Source: Candidatus Magasanikiibacteriota bacterium
GTDB taxonomy: Bacteria > Patescibacteriota > Patescibacteriia > Magasanikbacterales > UBA922
Length of the DNA stretch: 51,186 nucleotides
Assembly (NCBI GenBank): GCA_018650645.1
Contig: JABIFP010000003.1
Coordinates: 1 to 51,186 of the forward strand
Reading direction: 5' to 3'
The position numbers were made by a program, and so were the translations under genes. Below the pieces are notes generated by a model that worked only from the letters and a program-made list of their open reading frames with translations, was not told the origin of the DNA and ran no database searches. This document shows, piece by piece, positions 22,877 to 31,492 of this stretch. Numbering within the stretch: position 1 is the first letter of the stretch; each line of letters begins with the position of its first letter.

Positions 22877-23668
22877 CTATTTAGCTGATTCCTCAGTTGC
22901 TGCTACCGGAACTTCCGCTTCAGCTGGTGAATCTTCTTTTGGTGCTTCTTCAACTGTTTCAGGAGTTGCTGGAGCTTCTTCTGCTTCTGCTTTTGGAGCA
23001 GCTTTTTCTTTTGCAGGTTCAGCTTTTGCTTCTCTTACTGGTTCGATTTTCCCTTCACTTGTCTTGATGATGAGTAGTCCACCGCGAGCACCAGGAATGG
23101 CACCTTTGATAAGCAATTCACCGTTTTCAAGATCAATGTCAAGAATTTCGAGATTTTTTACTGTTACGCGATCAACACCCATGTGTCCACCCATCTTTGT
23201 ACCTTTAAATACACGAGCTGGACCTGTGGCTCCAATAGAACCTGGCATTCTGTGCTGATCTTTGTGTCCATGAGTTTTTGGTGATCCTTTAAAGTTCCAG
23301 CGTTTTACAACACCTTGAAACCCTTTACCTTTTGATGTTCCTACTACTTCTACTTTTTCACCTTTTTCAAAGATGTTTGCAGTGAATGTATCACCTCTTT
23401 CAAGACCATGGTCATCGCTTTTTGTTGCGATGTCACGCATAACCTTTACCGCTTTAAGACCTTGTAGATGTCCTTGTTGCGCTTTTCTTAGGCGAAACTG
23501 CTTTTGATCTCCAAATCCGATTTGAACTGCACTTACGTTATCACGTTCAGCAGTTTTAACTTGTGTTACTACACATGGGCCAGCCTTAACACGAGTAACG
23601 GGCACTACACTGCCGTCCTCACGAAATACTTGCGTCATGTTGAGTTTTGTTCCAAGAATGAACTTCAT
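22877..23668 (-). CDS. rplC: 50S ribosomal protein L3 with acidic tail
   Basis: 263 aa. KFILGTKLNMTQVFREDGSV, GKGFQGVVKRWNFKGSPKTH and HRMPGSIGATGPARVFKGTK are canonical uL3. About 55 C-terminal residues are Ala/Glu/Pro-rich (EPAKEKAAPKAEAEEAPATP and on), acidic and probably disordered, an unusual addition to a core rRNA-binding protein. It is the first gene after a promoter and 235-base leader, not directly behind rpsJ. Confidence 0.95.
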   Translation of the reverse strand: MKFILGTKLNMTQVFREDGSVVPVTRVKAGPCVVTQVKTAERDNVSAVQIGFGDQKQFRLRKAQQGHLQGLKAVKVMRDIATKSDDHGLERGDTFTANIFEKGEKVEVVGTSKGKGFQGVVKRWNFKGSPKTHGHKDQHRMPGSIGATGPARVFKGTKMGGHMGVDRVTVKNLEILDIDLENGELLIKGAIPGARGGLLIIKTSEGKIEPVREAKAEPAKEKAAPKAEAEEAPATPETVEEAPKEDSPAEAEVPVAATEESAK

Positions 23669-23705
23669 ACCTTTATCAATTAGGCCAGAGGACCTTCATC
23701 CATCT

Positions 23706-23756
23706 AAAAAACTAGAAGCAGTGCCCCCAAACAACTTGCTTAGGACATACTTCTAG
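23706..23756 (-). terminator. Candidate transcription attenuator in the rplC leader
   Basis: On the minus strand CTAGAAG (23750-23756) pairs with CTTCTAG (23712-23718), with inner GTCC/GG-C pairing, and is followed at once by TTTTTT. It lies between the promoter at 23901-23929 and the rplC ATG at 23668, so it would end transcription before the ribosomal block unless prevented. Confidence 0.55.
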
Positions 23757-23900
23757 CTTTCTACTTAAGAAAACGTTGTGACAGGGTTATTTTAATCGAA
23801 CAGATCTCCATACCTACTTTTTGCGGGGTAGATGTTTTTCTCTTGCGAACAAGGAATCTTATCTACACTACGAGAGTAAGCGATTTTTTGATGTGGCCAT

Positions 23901-23929
23901 AGTGTACATCTTATGTGATGCACTGTCAA
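23901..23929 (-). promoter_or_regulatory. Promoter of the rplC-to-secY block
   Basis: TTGACA, 17 bases, TACACT on the minus strand. It splits the classical S10 operon between rpsJ and rplC and gives a leader of about 230 bases. Confidence 0.8.
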
Positions 23930-23976
23930 GCCACTTATGTGGGTACTTTTGTAAGGGACTTCCGAATGAGCTATTC

Positions 23977-24017
23977 AGCGCTCGTCTCCCCTCTCCTTCA
24001 GCGGGGAGATGAGCGCT
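23977..24017 (-). terminator. Strong hairpin after rpsJ, without T-run
   Basis: AGCGCTCGTCTCCCC (23977-23991) pairs with GGGGAGATGAGCGCT (24003-24017) with a single non-Watson-Crick position. It lies 15 bases after the rpsJ stop. No U tract follows on the minus strand, so it could be a terminator of another type or an mRNA 3'-end stabiliser for tuf-rpsJ. Confidence 0.5.
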
Positions 24018-24031
24018 AAAACGCATCATCT

Positions 24032-24376
24032 TTACATCATTTTGATCTCTAGATCCACACCACTTGGTAAGTTCAAGTTCATGAGCGCATCTACAGCCTT
24101 TGGTGTTGGGCTGAGAATATCAATGAGTCTCTTGTGAGTTCTCATTTCGTACTGCTCTTGAGCTGTTTTATGAACAAATGTTGATCTGTTCACAGAAAAC
24201 TTATTGATTGTGGTAGGAAGTGGTACTGGACCAACAACCGTTGCACCATTGCGTTCAGCAGTTTCAACAATTGTTTTTACCGCAGCGTCGATGATTTTAT
24301 TGTCGTAAGCACGCACTTTGATACGTACTCGTGGACCTTCTTGTTTTTTTTCTTCTTGTTTTTCTTCTTTTGGCAT
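24032..24376 (-). CDS. rpsJ: 30S ribosomal protein S10
   Basis: 114 aa. After a Lys/Glu-rich head ([14 protein letters not shown]) the uS10 core reads [40 protein letters not shown] and HVDKKSREQFE-like [21 protein letters not shown]10 (NusE) also works in antitermination with NusB. It follows tuf in one unit. Confidence 0.95.
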   Translation of the reverse strand: MPKEEKQEEKKQEGPRVRIKVRAYDNKIIDAAVKTIVETAERNGATVVGPVPLPTTINKFSVNRSTFVHKTAQEQYEMRTHKRLIDILSPTPKAVDALMNLNLPSGVDLEIKMM

Positions 24377-24410
24377 AAATGCGTCGATAAAAGAGCGAAT
24401 TGAATCACCA

Positions 24411-24434
24411 AGAGGGGCAACTATGTGCCCCTCT
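24411..24434 (-). promoter_or_regulatory. 9-bp hairpin between tuf and rpsJ
   Basis: AGAGGGGCA and TGCCCCTCT pair perfectly, and GATTCAC/GTGATTC-like flanks could extend the stem. No T-run follows, so partial termination or processing is more likely than full termination. Confidence 0.5.
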
Positions 24435-24445
24435 ATGAGTGAATC

Positions 24446-25639
24446 TTACTTGACGATTTTTGTTACTACCCCAGCACCTACAGTTCGACCACCTTCACGG
24501 ATCGCGAATCGCATTTCATCTTCCAAAGCAACTGGAACGATGAGCTTGATAGTTAGGTTAATTGTGTCACCTGGCATTACCATTTCAGTTCCTTCAGGAA
24601 GTACACATTCACCAGTTACATCAGTTGTACGGATGTAAAATTGTGGTTTGTATCCCTTGAAGAACGGTTTGTGACGTCCACCTTCTTCTTTTGTCAAAGC
24701 GTATACTTTCGCTTCAAATTCAGTATGTGGAGTAATTGTTCCTGGTTTAGAAAGAACTTGTCCACGTTGAATGTCTTCTTTTTTCACACCACGAAGGAGG
24801 ATACCAGCATTATCACCAGCTTCACCTTGTTGGAGTGATTTGTTAAACATTTCAACACCTGTAACAGTTGTTTTTGAAACTTCCTCTCCCATTCCTACAA
24901 TTGCAATTTCTTCACCAACTTTTACAACACCACGGTCGATTCGACCAGTAACTACTGTTCCACGTCCTTCAATTGAAAATACATCTTCAATTGGCATCAA
25001 GAAGTCTTTATCAAGAGCTCTTTCTGGAGTTGGAATGTAATCATCCAAAACTTTAAGAAGATCCAAGATTGGCTTTGAAGCCGCTTCATCTGAAGGATTT
25101 TCAACAGCTTTAAGAGCACTACCACGAATAATTGGAGTAGTATCTCCTGGGAATTCGTATTTGTTCAAAAGATCTTTAATTTCTTCTTCTACAAGGTCAA
25201 TAAGTTCTGGATCAGTAACTTGATCGATCTTGTTCAAGAATACCACGATGTAAGGTACACCTACTTGACGAGCAAGCAAGATGTGTTCTCTTGTTTGTGG
25301 CATTGGACCGTCTGCAGCTGAAACGACGAGGATTGCTCCATCCATTTGTGCAGCACCGGTAATCATGTTCTTTACGTAATCAGCATGACCTGGACAGTCA
25401 ACGTGAGCGTAATGACGTGCTTCAGTTTCATATTCCACATGAGCAGTCGCGATGGTAATACCACGTGACTTTTCTTCTGGAGCAGAGTCGATTTCATCGA
25501 CATTCTTAGTTTGAGCAGTCAAACCATGTGCAGCAGCAACTTTTAAGATAGCTGCTGTAGTGGTTGTCTTACCATGGTCAACGTGACCGATAGTACCGAC
25601 ATTCACATGCGGTTTATTTCTTTGAAATTCCTCAGCCAT
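24446..25639 (-). CDS. tuf: Elongation factor Tu
   Basis: 397 aa from [15 protein letters not shown]. GTPase motifs are GHVDHGKTT (18-26), [13 protein letters not shown] (switch I), DCPGHADY and NKID, followed by the beta-barrel domains 2 and 3 ending [21 protein letters not shown] (cited in part). It brings aminoacyl-tRNA to the ribosome. It lies upstream of rpsJ and apart from fusA, with its own consensus promoter and a leader of about 120 bases. Confidence 0.98.
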   Translation of the reverse strand: MAEEFQRNKPHVNVGTIGHVDHGKTTTTAAILKVAAAHGLTAQTKNVDEIDSAPEEKSRGITIATAHVEYETEARHYAHVDCPGHADYVKNMITGAAQMDGAILVVSAADGPMPQTREHILLARQVGVPYIVVFLNKIDQVTDPELIDLVEEEIKDLLNKYEFPGDTTPIIRGSALKAVENPSDEAASKPILDLLKVLDDYIPTPERALDKDFLMPIEDVFSIEGRGTVVTGRIDRGVVKVGEEIAIVGMGEEVSKTTVTGVEMFNKSLQQGEAGDNAGILLRGVKKEDIQRGQVLSKPGTITPHTEFEAKVYALTKEEGGRHKPFFKGYKPQFYIRTTDVTGECVLPEGTEMVMPGDTINLTIKLIVPVALEDEMRFAIREGGRTVGAGVVTKIVK

Positions 25640-25764
25640 ACGGCAAATTCGTTCCCCGCACTGCACTCGAGTGGTCGAAGCAGTTTTGTAATCCAGCGGT
25701 GTACATGGGTCTCCCCATGCATGTTTGTAAATAGATATAAAATATGCCTTTTTAGGGCGACGGG

Positions 25765-25793
25765 ATTATACCTAAATTTAAAAGCCTCGTCAA
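25765..25793 (-). promoter_or_regulatory. Promoter of tuf, -35 embedded in the upstream terminator
   Basis: TTGACG, 17 bases, TATAAT on the minus strand. The -35 and start of the spacer are the 3' arm of the terminator hairpin of the preceding gene. Confidence 0.85.
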
Positions 25794-25803
25794 GTTCCGA
25801 GGC
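25776..25803 (-). terminator. Terminator of the acidic-protein gene, overlapping the tuf promoter
   Basis: GCCTCG-GAACTTGA-CGAGGC followed by TTTTAAATTT on the minus strand. It ends the gene at 25829-26431 and carries the tuf -35. Confidence 0.7.
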
Positions 25804-25828
25804 CCTTATATGGGGATAGCATTGAGTA

Positions 25829-26431
25829 CTAAATAGGTTCATCAAGAAAAACATGTGGCTGAACGTCATCGAGCCGTCTCTCTGGAGCCGTAAATTCATA
25901 TGCTTTTCCCTCTTGTGTAGCCTTTTTTGGAACATTTCTATATGCTTTTTTTGTCATCTCCCATCTAAGCGGCATTGATGGAATTGGCGTTTCATACAGA
26001 TACTCTTCGTCAGAAGATTCCGCCTCAACCTCTACTGATTCATTCGGAACTACCTCAAGGCCCGGTTCTTGTTTTATAGCTGCATCGGCTGCAAGTCGTT
26101 CCTCTTCTTCATGTTCTTCCTGCATTTGTTCTGAAATTTCTTTATATTCAGCCCGAATCCTGTCTTCTCTCCAGCTACAAATATCTCTATTTGCATCTTC
26201 TACAAAGATTTCTGGCGTAAATGCCTGTGGCTCTTCCATAATAACAGCTGCCTCTTCCACTTCTTCATGCATGCAGCACATATCATCTCCTCCATAAGCC
26301 AGTTCTATCAGATATTCGTACTCATCAAGCGAGAGCATCACAACATCTCCCTCCCCTTCTTCAGAGAGAAGGACAAGTTTGTCGCCTGTCTGATTGACGA
26401 TTTTTTTGAGTTGTTTTAATCTATCACTCAT
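25829..26431 (-). CDS. Acidic protein of unknown function upstream of tuf
   Basis: 200 aa, not recognised. The N-terminus (DKLVLLSEEGEGDVVMLSLDEYEYLI) resembles in pattern the short beta-beta-helix seen in Phd/YefM-type and related 'VVMSLDEYE' proteins. The middle (about 55-140) is strongly Glu-rich with Cys52, Cys53 and Cys85 and probable coiled coil (EYKEISEQMQEEHEEEERLA). The C-terminus turns basic (WEMTKKAYRNVPKKATQEGK). There is no signal or membrane segment. It has a consensus promoter of its own (TTGACG-17-TATAAT), so it is likely well expressed. Function unknown. Confidence 0.7.
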   Translation of the reverse strand: MSDRLKQLKKIVNQTGDKLVLLSEEGEGDVVMLSLDEYEYLIELAYGGDDMCCMHEEVEEAAVIMEEPQAFTPEIFVEDANRDICSWREDRIRAEYKEISEQMQEEHEEEERLAADAAIKQEPGLEVVPNESVEVEAESSDEEYLYETPIPSMPLRWEMTKKAYRNVPKKATQEGKAYEFTAPERRLDDVQPHVFLDEPI

Positions 26432-26451
26432 AAGAAAATAGGAATATATCG

Positions 26452-26480
26452 ATTATATCGAGGGTTTCTCTACTCGTCAA
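26452..26480 (-). promoter_or_regulatory. Promoter of the acidic-protein gene
   Basis: TTGACG, 17 bases, TATAAT on the minus strand, about 20 bases before the ATG. Confidence 0.8.
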
Positions 26481-26510
26481 GTCAAGTATCCCCTATACAT
26501 TTTTATAATA

Positions 26511-26533
26511 GAAAAGCCCGACCGAAGTCGAGC
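26511..26533 (-). terminator. UUCG-tetraloop terminator of the GC-rich lipoprotein unit
   Basis: GCTCGAC-TTCG-GTCGGGC then TTTTC on the minus strand, a compact hairpin closed by a stable UUCG-type loop. Confidence 0.75.
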
Positions 26534-26572
26534 TCTACCCCTTCTCCGCGCGATTGCGCGAAGCCCACACCA

Positions 26573-26956
26573 TCAGCGATGGCAGAACATGGCCCCCTGG
26601 TGGGTCTCATGCGTTGATCGTCGAATCGCGCTGGGCCCAGGATCAGGCCTGCTGAGATCCTTGCGGCAGATTATGCCTGGCTGCACGAGGAGAATGCAAA
26701 TCCCTTCTTCAGGACAGACAATCTCACCGAGCCCCTTAGGAGCCCCAGGCACTCCTTCAGCCCTCAGATGTCTGAAGGAAAAACGCCAGTTCGTAGCGTA
26801 GATGTGGCAACGAGTGCTCCACTTCTGATCCAGATTTTCATCCAGACAGACGGCACGAACCGCGAGCGGAGTACCCGGCTCCTTCAGCTTCTTAGTCATA
26901 GGCGTGGAGACTCCCCCACAGCCGATCACTAGCAGACACAGCATGAGGCAGCGCAT
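26573..26956 (-). CDS. GC-rich orphan lipoprotein (127 aa)
   Basis: The start is fixed by a perfect Shine-Dalgarno AAGGAGGT seven bases before ATG CGC TGC. The N-terminus MRCLMLCLLVIGCGGVSTP is a type-II signal with lipobox VIGC, so the mature protein would be lipid anchored at Cys13. The mature part has further Cys residues (CLDENLD, RCHIYATNW, IVCPEEGICIL, GIICRK), enough for disulfides. No family is recognised. GC content and codon choice are clearly higher than the flanking genes, and the strong SD contrasts with the weak ones of neighbours. With promoter and UUCG terminator it forms a complete stand-alone unit, possibly acquired. Confidence 0.65.
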   Translation of the reverse strand: MRCLMLCLLVIGCGGVSTPMTKKLKEPGTPLAVRAVCLDENLDQKWSTRCHIYATNWRFSFRHLRAEGVPGAPKGLGEIVCPEEGICILLVQPGIICRKDLSRPDPGPSAIRRSTHETHQGAMFCHR

Positions 26957-27003
26957 AGCGTACCTCCTTTTGGTATGACCCCACTCAAGGTGGGGAATAA
27001 ATG

Positions 27004-27032
27004 AACTTACCATACTTAGGCACGCTTGTCAA
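27004..27032 (-). promoter_or_regulatory. Promoter of the GC-rich lipoprotein unit
   Basis: TTGACA, 17 bases, TAAGTT on the minus strand, about 48 bases before the ATG. Confidence 0.7.
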
Positions 27033-27090
27033 GAGACAAGGCTAGACCTAATGAAAAAATTGGAAAACTCAGTTTTTATTGATAAATAAC

Positions 27091-27120
27091 AAAAAACACC
27101 CACCTATGGTGAGTGTTTTT
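27091..27120 (-). terminator. Terminator of the 16S rRNA transcript
   Basis: AAAAACACTCACC-ATA-GGTGGGTGTTTTTT on the minus strand, 145 bases beyond the mature 16S 3' end. No 23S, 5S or tRNA lies between, so the transcript ends here. Confidence 0.8.
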
Positions 27121-27122
27121 CG

Positions 27123-27192
27123 ATTCGCTACCAATTAGCTTTGCAAAGTTGCAAGAAGTCCACATGTTACACGTGACAAAGATGAACGTCTA
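27123..27192 (-). other. 3' arm of the pre-16S processing stem
   Basis: This stretch is complementary to 28866-28955 upstream of the 16S gene. Matching blocks are ATTCGC-ACCAATTA, TTTGCAAA, TTACA-GTGACAA and GAACGTCTA. Together they form a stem of roughly 70 pairs with a few bulges around the 16S, the expected RNase III-type substrate. Confidence 0.75.
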
Positions 27193-27262
27193 ATCGATCC
27201 CTGCATATCGAGATATGCAAGTCGACAGAGTCACTTCCTGGTTTCCCAGGAGCATTCTCCAG

Positions 27263-28766
<1,504 letters not shown>

Positions 28767-28865
28767 AACTGTCTCACGACAGTGTTGAAAGTTATAATCT
28801 TTTCTCTTGGAAAAGAGAAAAGGCTAAGTTCTTTGTTGGTTTGTTGTTTGTTTGTTTTGTTTGAA

Positions 28866-28955
28866 TAGACGTTCGTTTCCTTGTCACATGTAATATGTGA
28901 ACAATGTTTTGAACTTCACCTTACAATTTTTGCAAAATTGTAATTGGTTGCGAAT
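28866..28955 (-). other. 5' arm of the pre-16S processing stem
   Basis: Pairs with 27123-27192. It includes a short perfect palindrome (ACAATTTTGCAAAATTGT, about 28923-28941) that could also fold alone. The rest of the 28767-29142 leader holds A/C-rich spacer and another hairpin (ATGAGCT...AGCTCAT, about 29028-29056). No gene is seen in it. Confidence 0.75.
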
Positions 28956-29142
28956 TGTAATGAGCAATCTTTTTTCACCGAGCCGTGTTTCAATCCAGCT
29001 TGGAGTAAAGAAAAAAGAGAAACTGTTTCATGAGCTCGAATTGTTTCCAGCTCATGATGTCGTTACTCTTTTTTTCCCAGTCCCTTGATTCAAGGCTTAG
29101 GAAAATTATTTGTTGTCAATGTCGTCAATTGATTGCTCGCAT

Positions 29143-29171
29143 ATTATATAGAGGCTTCGGTAAAGTGTCAA
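29143..29171 (-). promoter_or_regulatory. Promoter of the 16S rRNA gene
   Basis: TTGACA, 17 bases, TATAAT on the minus strand: a perfect consensus, as expected for an rRNA promoter. Confidence 0.9.
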
Positions 29172-29239
29172 GCATAGAGTCTGGGGATAATGGGGATAAG
29201 TTGATTATATATAGGCTTACATCTACTTACGCTTATTAT

Positions 29240-29794
29240 CTATATCTTGCCAGCACCTTCTAAATCCAAAATGTATGAGGAAATATATGGCCTATAGGCT
29301 TCCTTCAATGAAGGTAAAAGTGCCTGATAACTGCCTAATTTACCCTTACAAGATGAAGCGCCACAGGCACATCTCAAATCTTTTTCAGTTTGCAGCAACA
29401 GTGATGAGTCATACCTCACGATAATCATTGCATAATCAATGGTAAGGTGCTCTCCCTTTTGAATATCACGCATGGCGACAACAACGGTACGACCCTTGAT
29501 TCCAGTATTTGGTTCACATGAATGATTCATATTTGAAAAAGGTGGCAAAGGGTCCACAAACAACCAGACATCTTCTCCATCCCAATAGATTGGAATGGTA
29601 TAAATTGACGGAACCGATACAGTAGCACCAGCCAATACGTATATCGATTCTCCTTTTTTTATATTTCTTTTTGCAAAAATACCCTTTCCTATATTTGCAC
29701 TTACTTCCTTTGTCTCAATATTTTTTTCTATATCAAAAAATGAAAATGAGCACTCTTTACTCGATAAATCTATTTGATTATCAGATACAAACAT
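29240..29794 (-). CDS. SET-domain protein lysine methyltransferase-like
   Basis: 184 aa. All SET landmarks are visible: the first strand GKGIFAKRNIKKGE (36-49), the SAM/active-site NHSCEPN (90-96), the helix-strand GEHLTIDY (114-121) with the catalytic Tyr, and a post-SET-like CACGASSCKG (142-151) with three Cys that could bind zinc. SET enzymes transfer methyl from SAM to lysine; bacterial targets are mostly unknown. The start is eight bases after the stop of the cyclodipeptide-synthase-like gene, so the two are very likely cotranscribed. It lies upstream of the rRNA promoter and is unrelated to it. Substrate unknown; it could be the partner protein, a ribosomal protein or something secreted. 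Confidence 0.85.
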   Translation of the reverse strand: MFVSDNQIDLSSKECSFSFFDIEKNIETKEVSANIGKGIFAKRNIKKGESIYVLAGATVSVPSIYTIPIYWDGEDVWLFVDPLPPFSNMNHSCEPNTGIKGRTVVVAMRDIQKGEHLTIDYAMIIVRYDSSLLLQTEKDLRCACGASSCKGKLGSYQALLPSLKEAYRPYISSYILDLEGAGKI

Positions 29795-29802
29795 ATGCTG
29801 TT

Positions 29803-30501
29803 TTAACGCAAATCAATTAAACGCTGCGTAGAAAGATTATATTGATGATGCTGATATTTATTCTTTGGGTTATCTAATCCAAGTAAATTATGAGCATAAA
29901 GATATCGTTCGCTTTCTAGTGGCTCCCCTGGATAGCAATTAAGTACCCACTGTTCATGATGATTGATATACGCATTAGGCAAAGACACTACTCCCTTTGC
30001 CAATAAATACAATACGGTGATTTCCTCCAAAAAGAAGTCAGCTTGCCCCTGTGTCAACCTTCTTTCCTGGGCATCTCTTTTTATAGCACGCCTAAATGAA
30101 TCATCTTTTTTGTATATTTCTTTTATCTTCTGCAAATATAACCCGAGATCTCGAAATTCTAATAGCAACTGCGCCCAAGTGAAAAAAGAAAATGATGGAA
30201 TAATCCATGCTGGATTTTTTTCAAGAAGCTTAAGCATACCGTTTTTATGAGAACTCATTTGGTTTACGTATGTATTTCTAAGTTTTCGTGCTGAAAGTGT
30301 TGCCGTATGCATATACAAATAATCTGCATACAAAAATGATAAACCAATACCTTCGGTTCTTTGAATCTTTTCACAAAGCTGCTCAATATGTTTCATGCAT
30401 GATGCTGCAGACTGAGCATTATCAATCCTCGCCATCGAAATGCCAAACAAAATCATGCCTTTTGACTTGGGCAATTGATTGATATCAAAGGAGTCATCCA
30501 T
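29803..30501 (-). CDS. Cyclodipeptide synthase-like protein (tRNA-dependent)
   Basis: 232 aa, the usual size of CDPS enzymes, which join two aminoacyl groups from charged tRNAs into a 2,5-diketopiperazine. By eye it aligns with AlbC and YvmC along its length. ILFGISMARIDN (17-28) matches the motif bearing the nucleophilic Ser (S22 here). SARKLRNTYVNQMS (70-83) matches the Arg/Lys-rich tRNA-binding helix (ERKVRKEVSRN in YvmC). DDSFRRAIKRDAQERRL (133-149) matches YvmC PHFRHACLDMSREAI. QADFFLEEITV (153-163) matches VEYVIAELPFF, keeping the catalytic Glu (E160) but with Phe156 replacing the Tyr. The PNAYINHH segment replaces the LLAYHR loop. The family call is by remembered alignment, not search. 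Product unknown; coupled to the SET gene. Confidence 0.65.
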   Translation of the reverse strand: MDDSFDINQLPKSKGMILFGISMARIDNAQSAASCMKHIEQLCEKIQRTEGIGLSFLYADYLYMHTATLSARKLRNTYVNQMSSHKNGMLKLLEKNPAWIIPSFSFFTWAQLLLEFRDLGLYLQKIKEIYKKDDSFRRAIKRDAQERRLTQGQADFFLEEITVLYLLAKGVVSLPNAYINHHEQWVLNCYPGEPLESERYLYAHNLLGLDNPKNKYQHHQYNLSTQRLIDLR

Positions 30502-30519
30502 ACATGAAAATTACTTACT

Positions 30520-31227
30520 TTATTTATTTTTTCGCCACCTCTCAATTTTTCCATGATCACCGCTAAGGAGCACATCTGGCACTTTCCAGCCCTTAAAATC
30601 CACTGGCCGTGTGTATTGTGGATACTCTACTTCTACTCCTGATTCATCTACTAAATGATTATGCGATTCGTCTTTTAATGACTCTGGGTTCCCAAGGACA
30701 CCCGGTACTAATCGACTCACAGCTTCCACAATAGTAAGCGCACCAAGTTCACCACCGGCAAGCACATACGGCCCAACAGAAATTTCTTCGTCAATCATGT
30801 GGTCAACCACGCGCTGATCAATGCCTTCGTACCTGCCGCAAATAAGAACCAGCTCATCGAGTTTACTCCACTGCTGCGCTATTTTTTGATCAAACTGTCT
30901 TCCTCTAGGAGAAAGAACTACTGTGCGTGTTTTCTTTTTCAGCGATCCGTTAAATATCTTTTTTACCTTTGTAAGCCCATCAACCTTCCCAAAAGGAATT
31001 GCATCGATTGATTTCAGTGCTTTATATATAGGCTCTGGTTTCATAACCATGCCTGCTCCCCCACCATAGGGCGTATCGTCTACTGTACCGCGGGTATCTG
31101 CAGAGAATTCACGAATATTAACAGCGCTAACAGTAATTACGTCCGCCGCTTGTCCGCGTTTCAAAATGCTCTGAGACGAATAGTCTGTAATCATTTCTGG
31201 GAAAATAGTGAGTACTGAAAATTTCAT
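30520..31227 (-). CDS. trmD: tRNA (guanine37-N1)-methyltransferase
   Basis: 235 aa from MKFSVLTIFPEMITDY; ten in-frame codons upstream are not needed. SPOUT knot motifs are present: DDTPYGGGAGMVMKPEPIYK, VVLSPRGRQFDQKIA, LICGRYEGIDQRVVDHMIDE and PYVLAGGELGALTIVEAVSR, followed by the Asp-containing C-terminal domain. It methylates G37 next to the anticodon and prevents +1 frameshifting. It ends 18 bases before the CDPS-like ATG and begins 2 bases after the DUF2061 gene, so all four may be one transcript. rpsP, rimM and rplS, its usual partners, are absent here. Confidence 0.95.
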   Translation of the reverse strand: MKFSVLTIFPEMITDYSSQSILKRGQAADVITVSAVNIREFSADTRGTVDDTPYGGGAGMVMKPEPIYKALKSIDAIPFGKVDGLTKVKKIFNGSLKKKTRTVVLSPRGRQFDQKIAQQWSKLDELVLICGRYEGIDQRVVDHMIDEEISVGPYVLAGGELGALTIVEAVSRLVPGVLGNPESLKDESHNHLVDESGVEVEYPQYTRPVDFKGWKVPDVLLSGDHGKIERWRKNK

Positions 31228-31229
31228 AT

Positions 31230-31430
31230 TTAGGTGATAGGTTTGATATGAGACCAAAAACGTTCATGTAAATAATAGAACAACATTTTTGCAACGACCT
31301 CTATTGCCCCGACTTCTAGCATGGTGCTAATTTCCCCTGTAAAGAGGTATACAAGCGCCATAGTAGTAAGTGACGCAATAACTCGCCAACTGATTGTTTT
31401 GGCTAGAGAGCGCTTATGTGAGTCCGCCAT
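31230..31430 (-). CDS. DUF2061 small membrane protein
   Basis: 66 aa. KRSLAKTISWRVIASLTTMA and EVVAKMLFYYLHERFWSHI match the DUF2061 family (KR.LAK.ISWR..., ...YYLHER.W). There are two membrane helices. Function unknown; some members are fused to or next to transporters or sulfate-assimilation genes. It overlaps nothing and precedes trmD by two bases. Confidence 0.88.
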   Translation of the reverse strand: MADSHKRSLAKTISWRVIASLTTMALVYLFTGEISTMLEVGAIEVVAKMLFYYLHERFWSHIKPIT

Positions 31431-31456
31431 ATACCGCTAGATAAACATAAAAAAGT

Positions 31457-31486
31457 GAAAAAGGCAAGAGGGGCAGCAGCCCCTCT
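31457..31486 (-). terminator. Terminator of the giant surface-protein gene
   Basis: AGAGGGGC-TGCT-GCCCCTCT followed by TGCCTTTTT on the minus strand, just after the stop at 31493. Confidence 0.8.
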
Positions 31487-31492
31487 TTGTCT

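Noticed and set aside
23811-24031. Possible small gene or tRNA in the rpsJ-rplC gap
   Set aside because: The only ORF (plus, 23821-24012) runs antisense across the promoter and hairpin; no cloverleaf can be drawn.
29140-29175. A second rRNA promoter from TTGACG/TTGACA at about 29116-29130
   Set aside because: No -10 hexamer at 16-18 bases follows these boxes.
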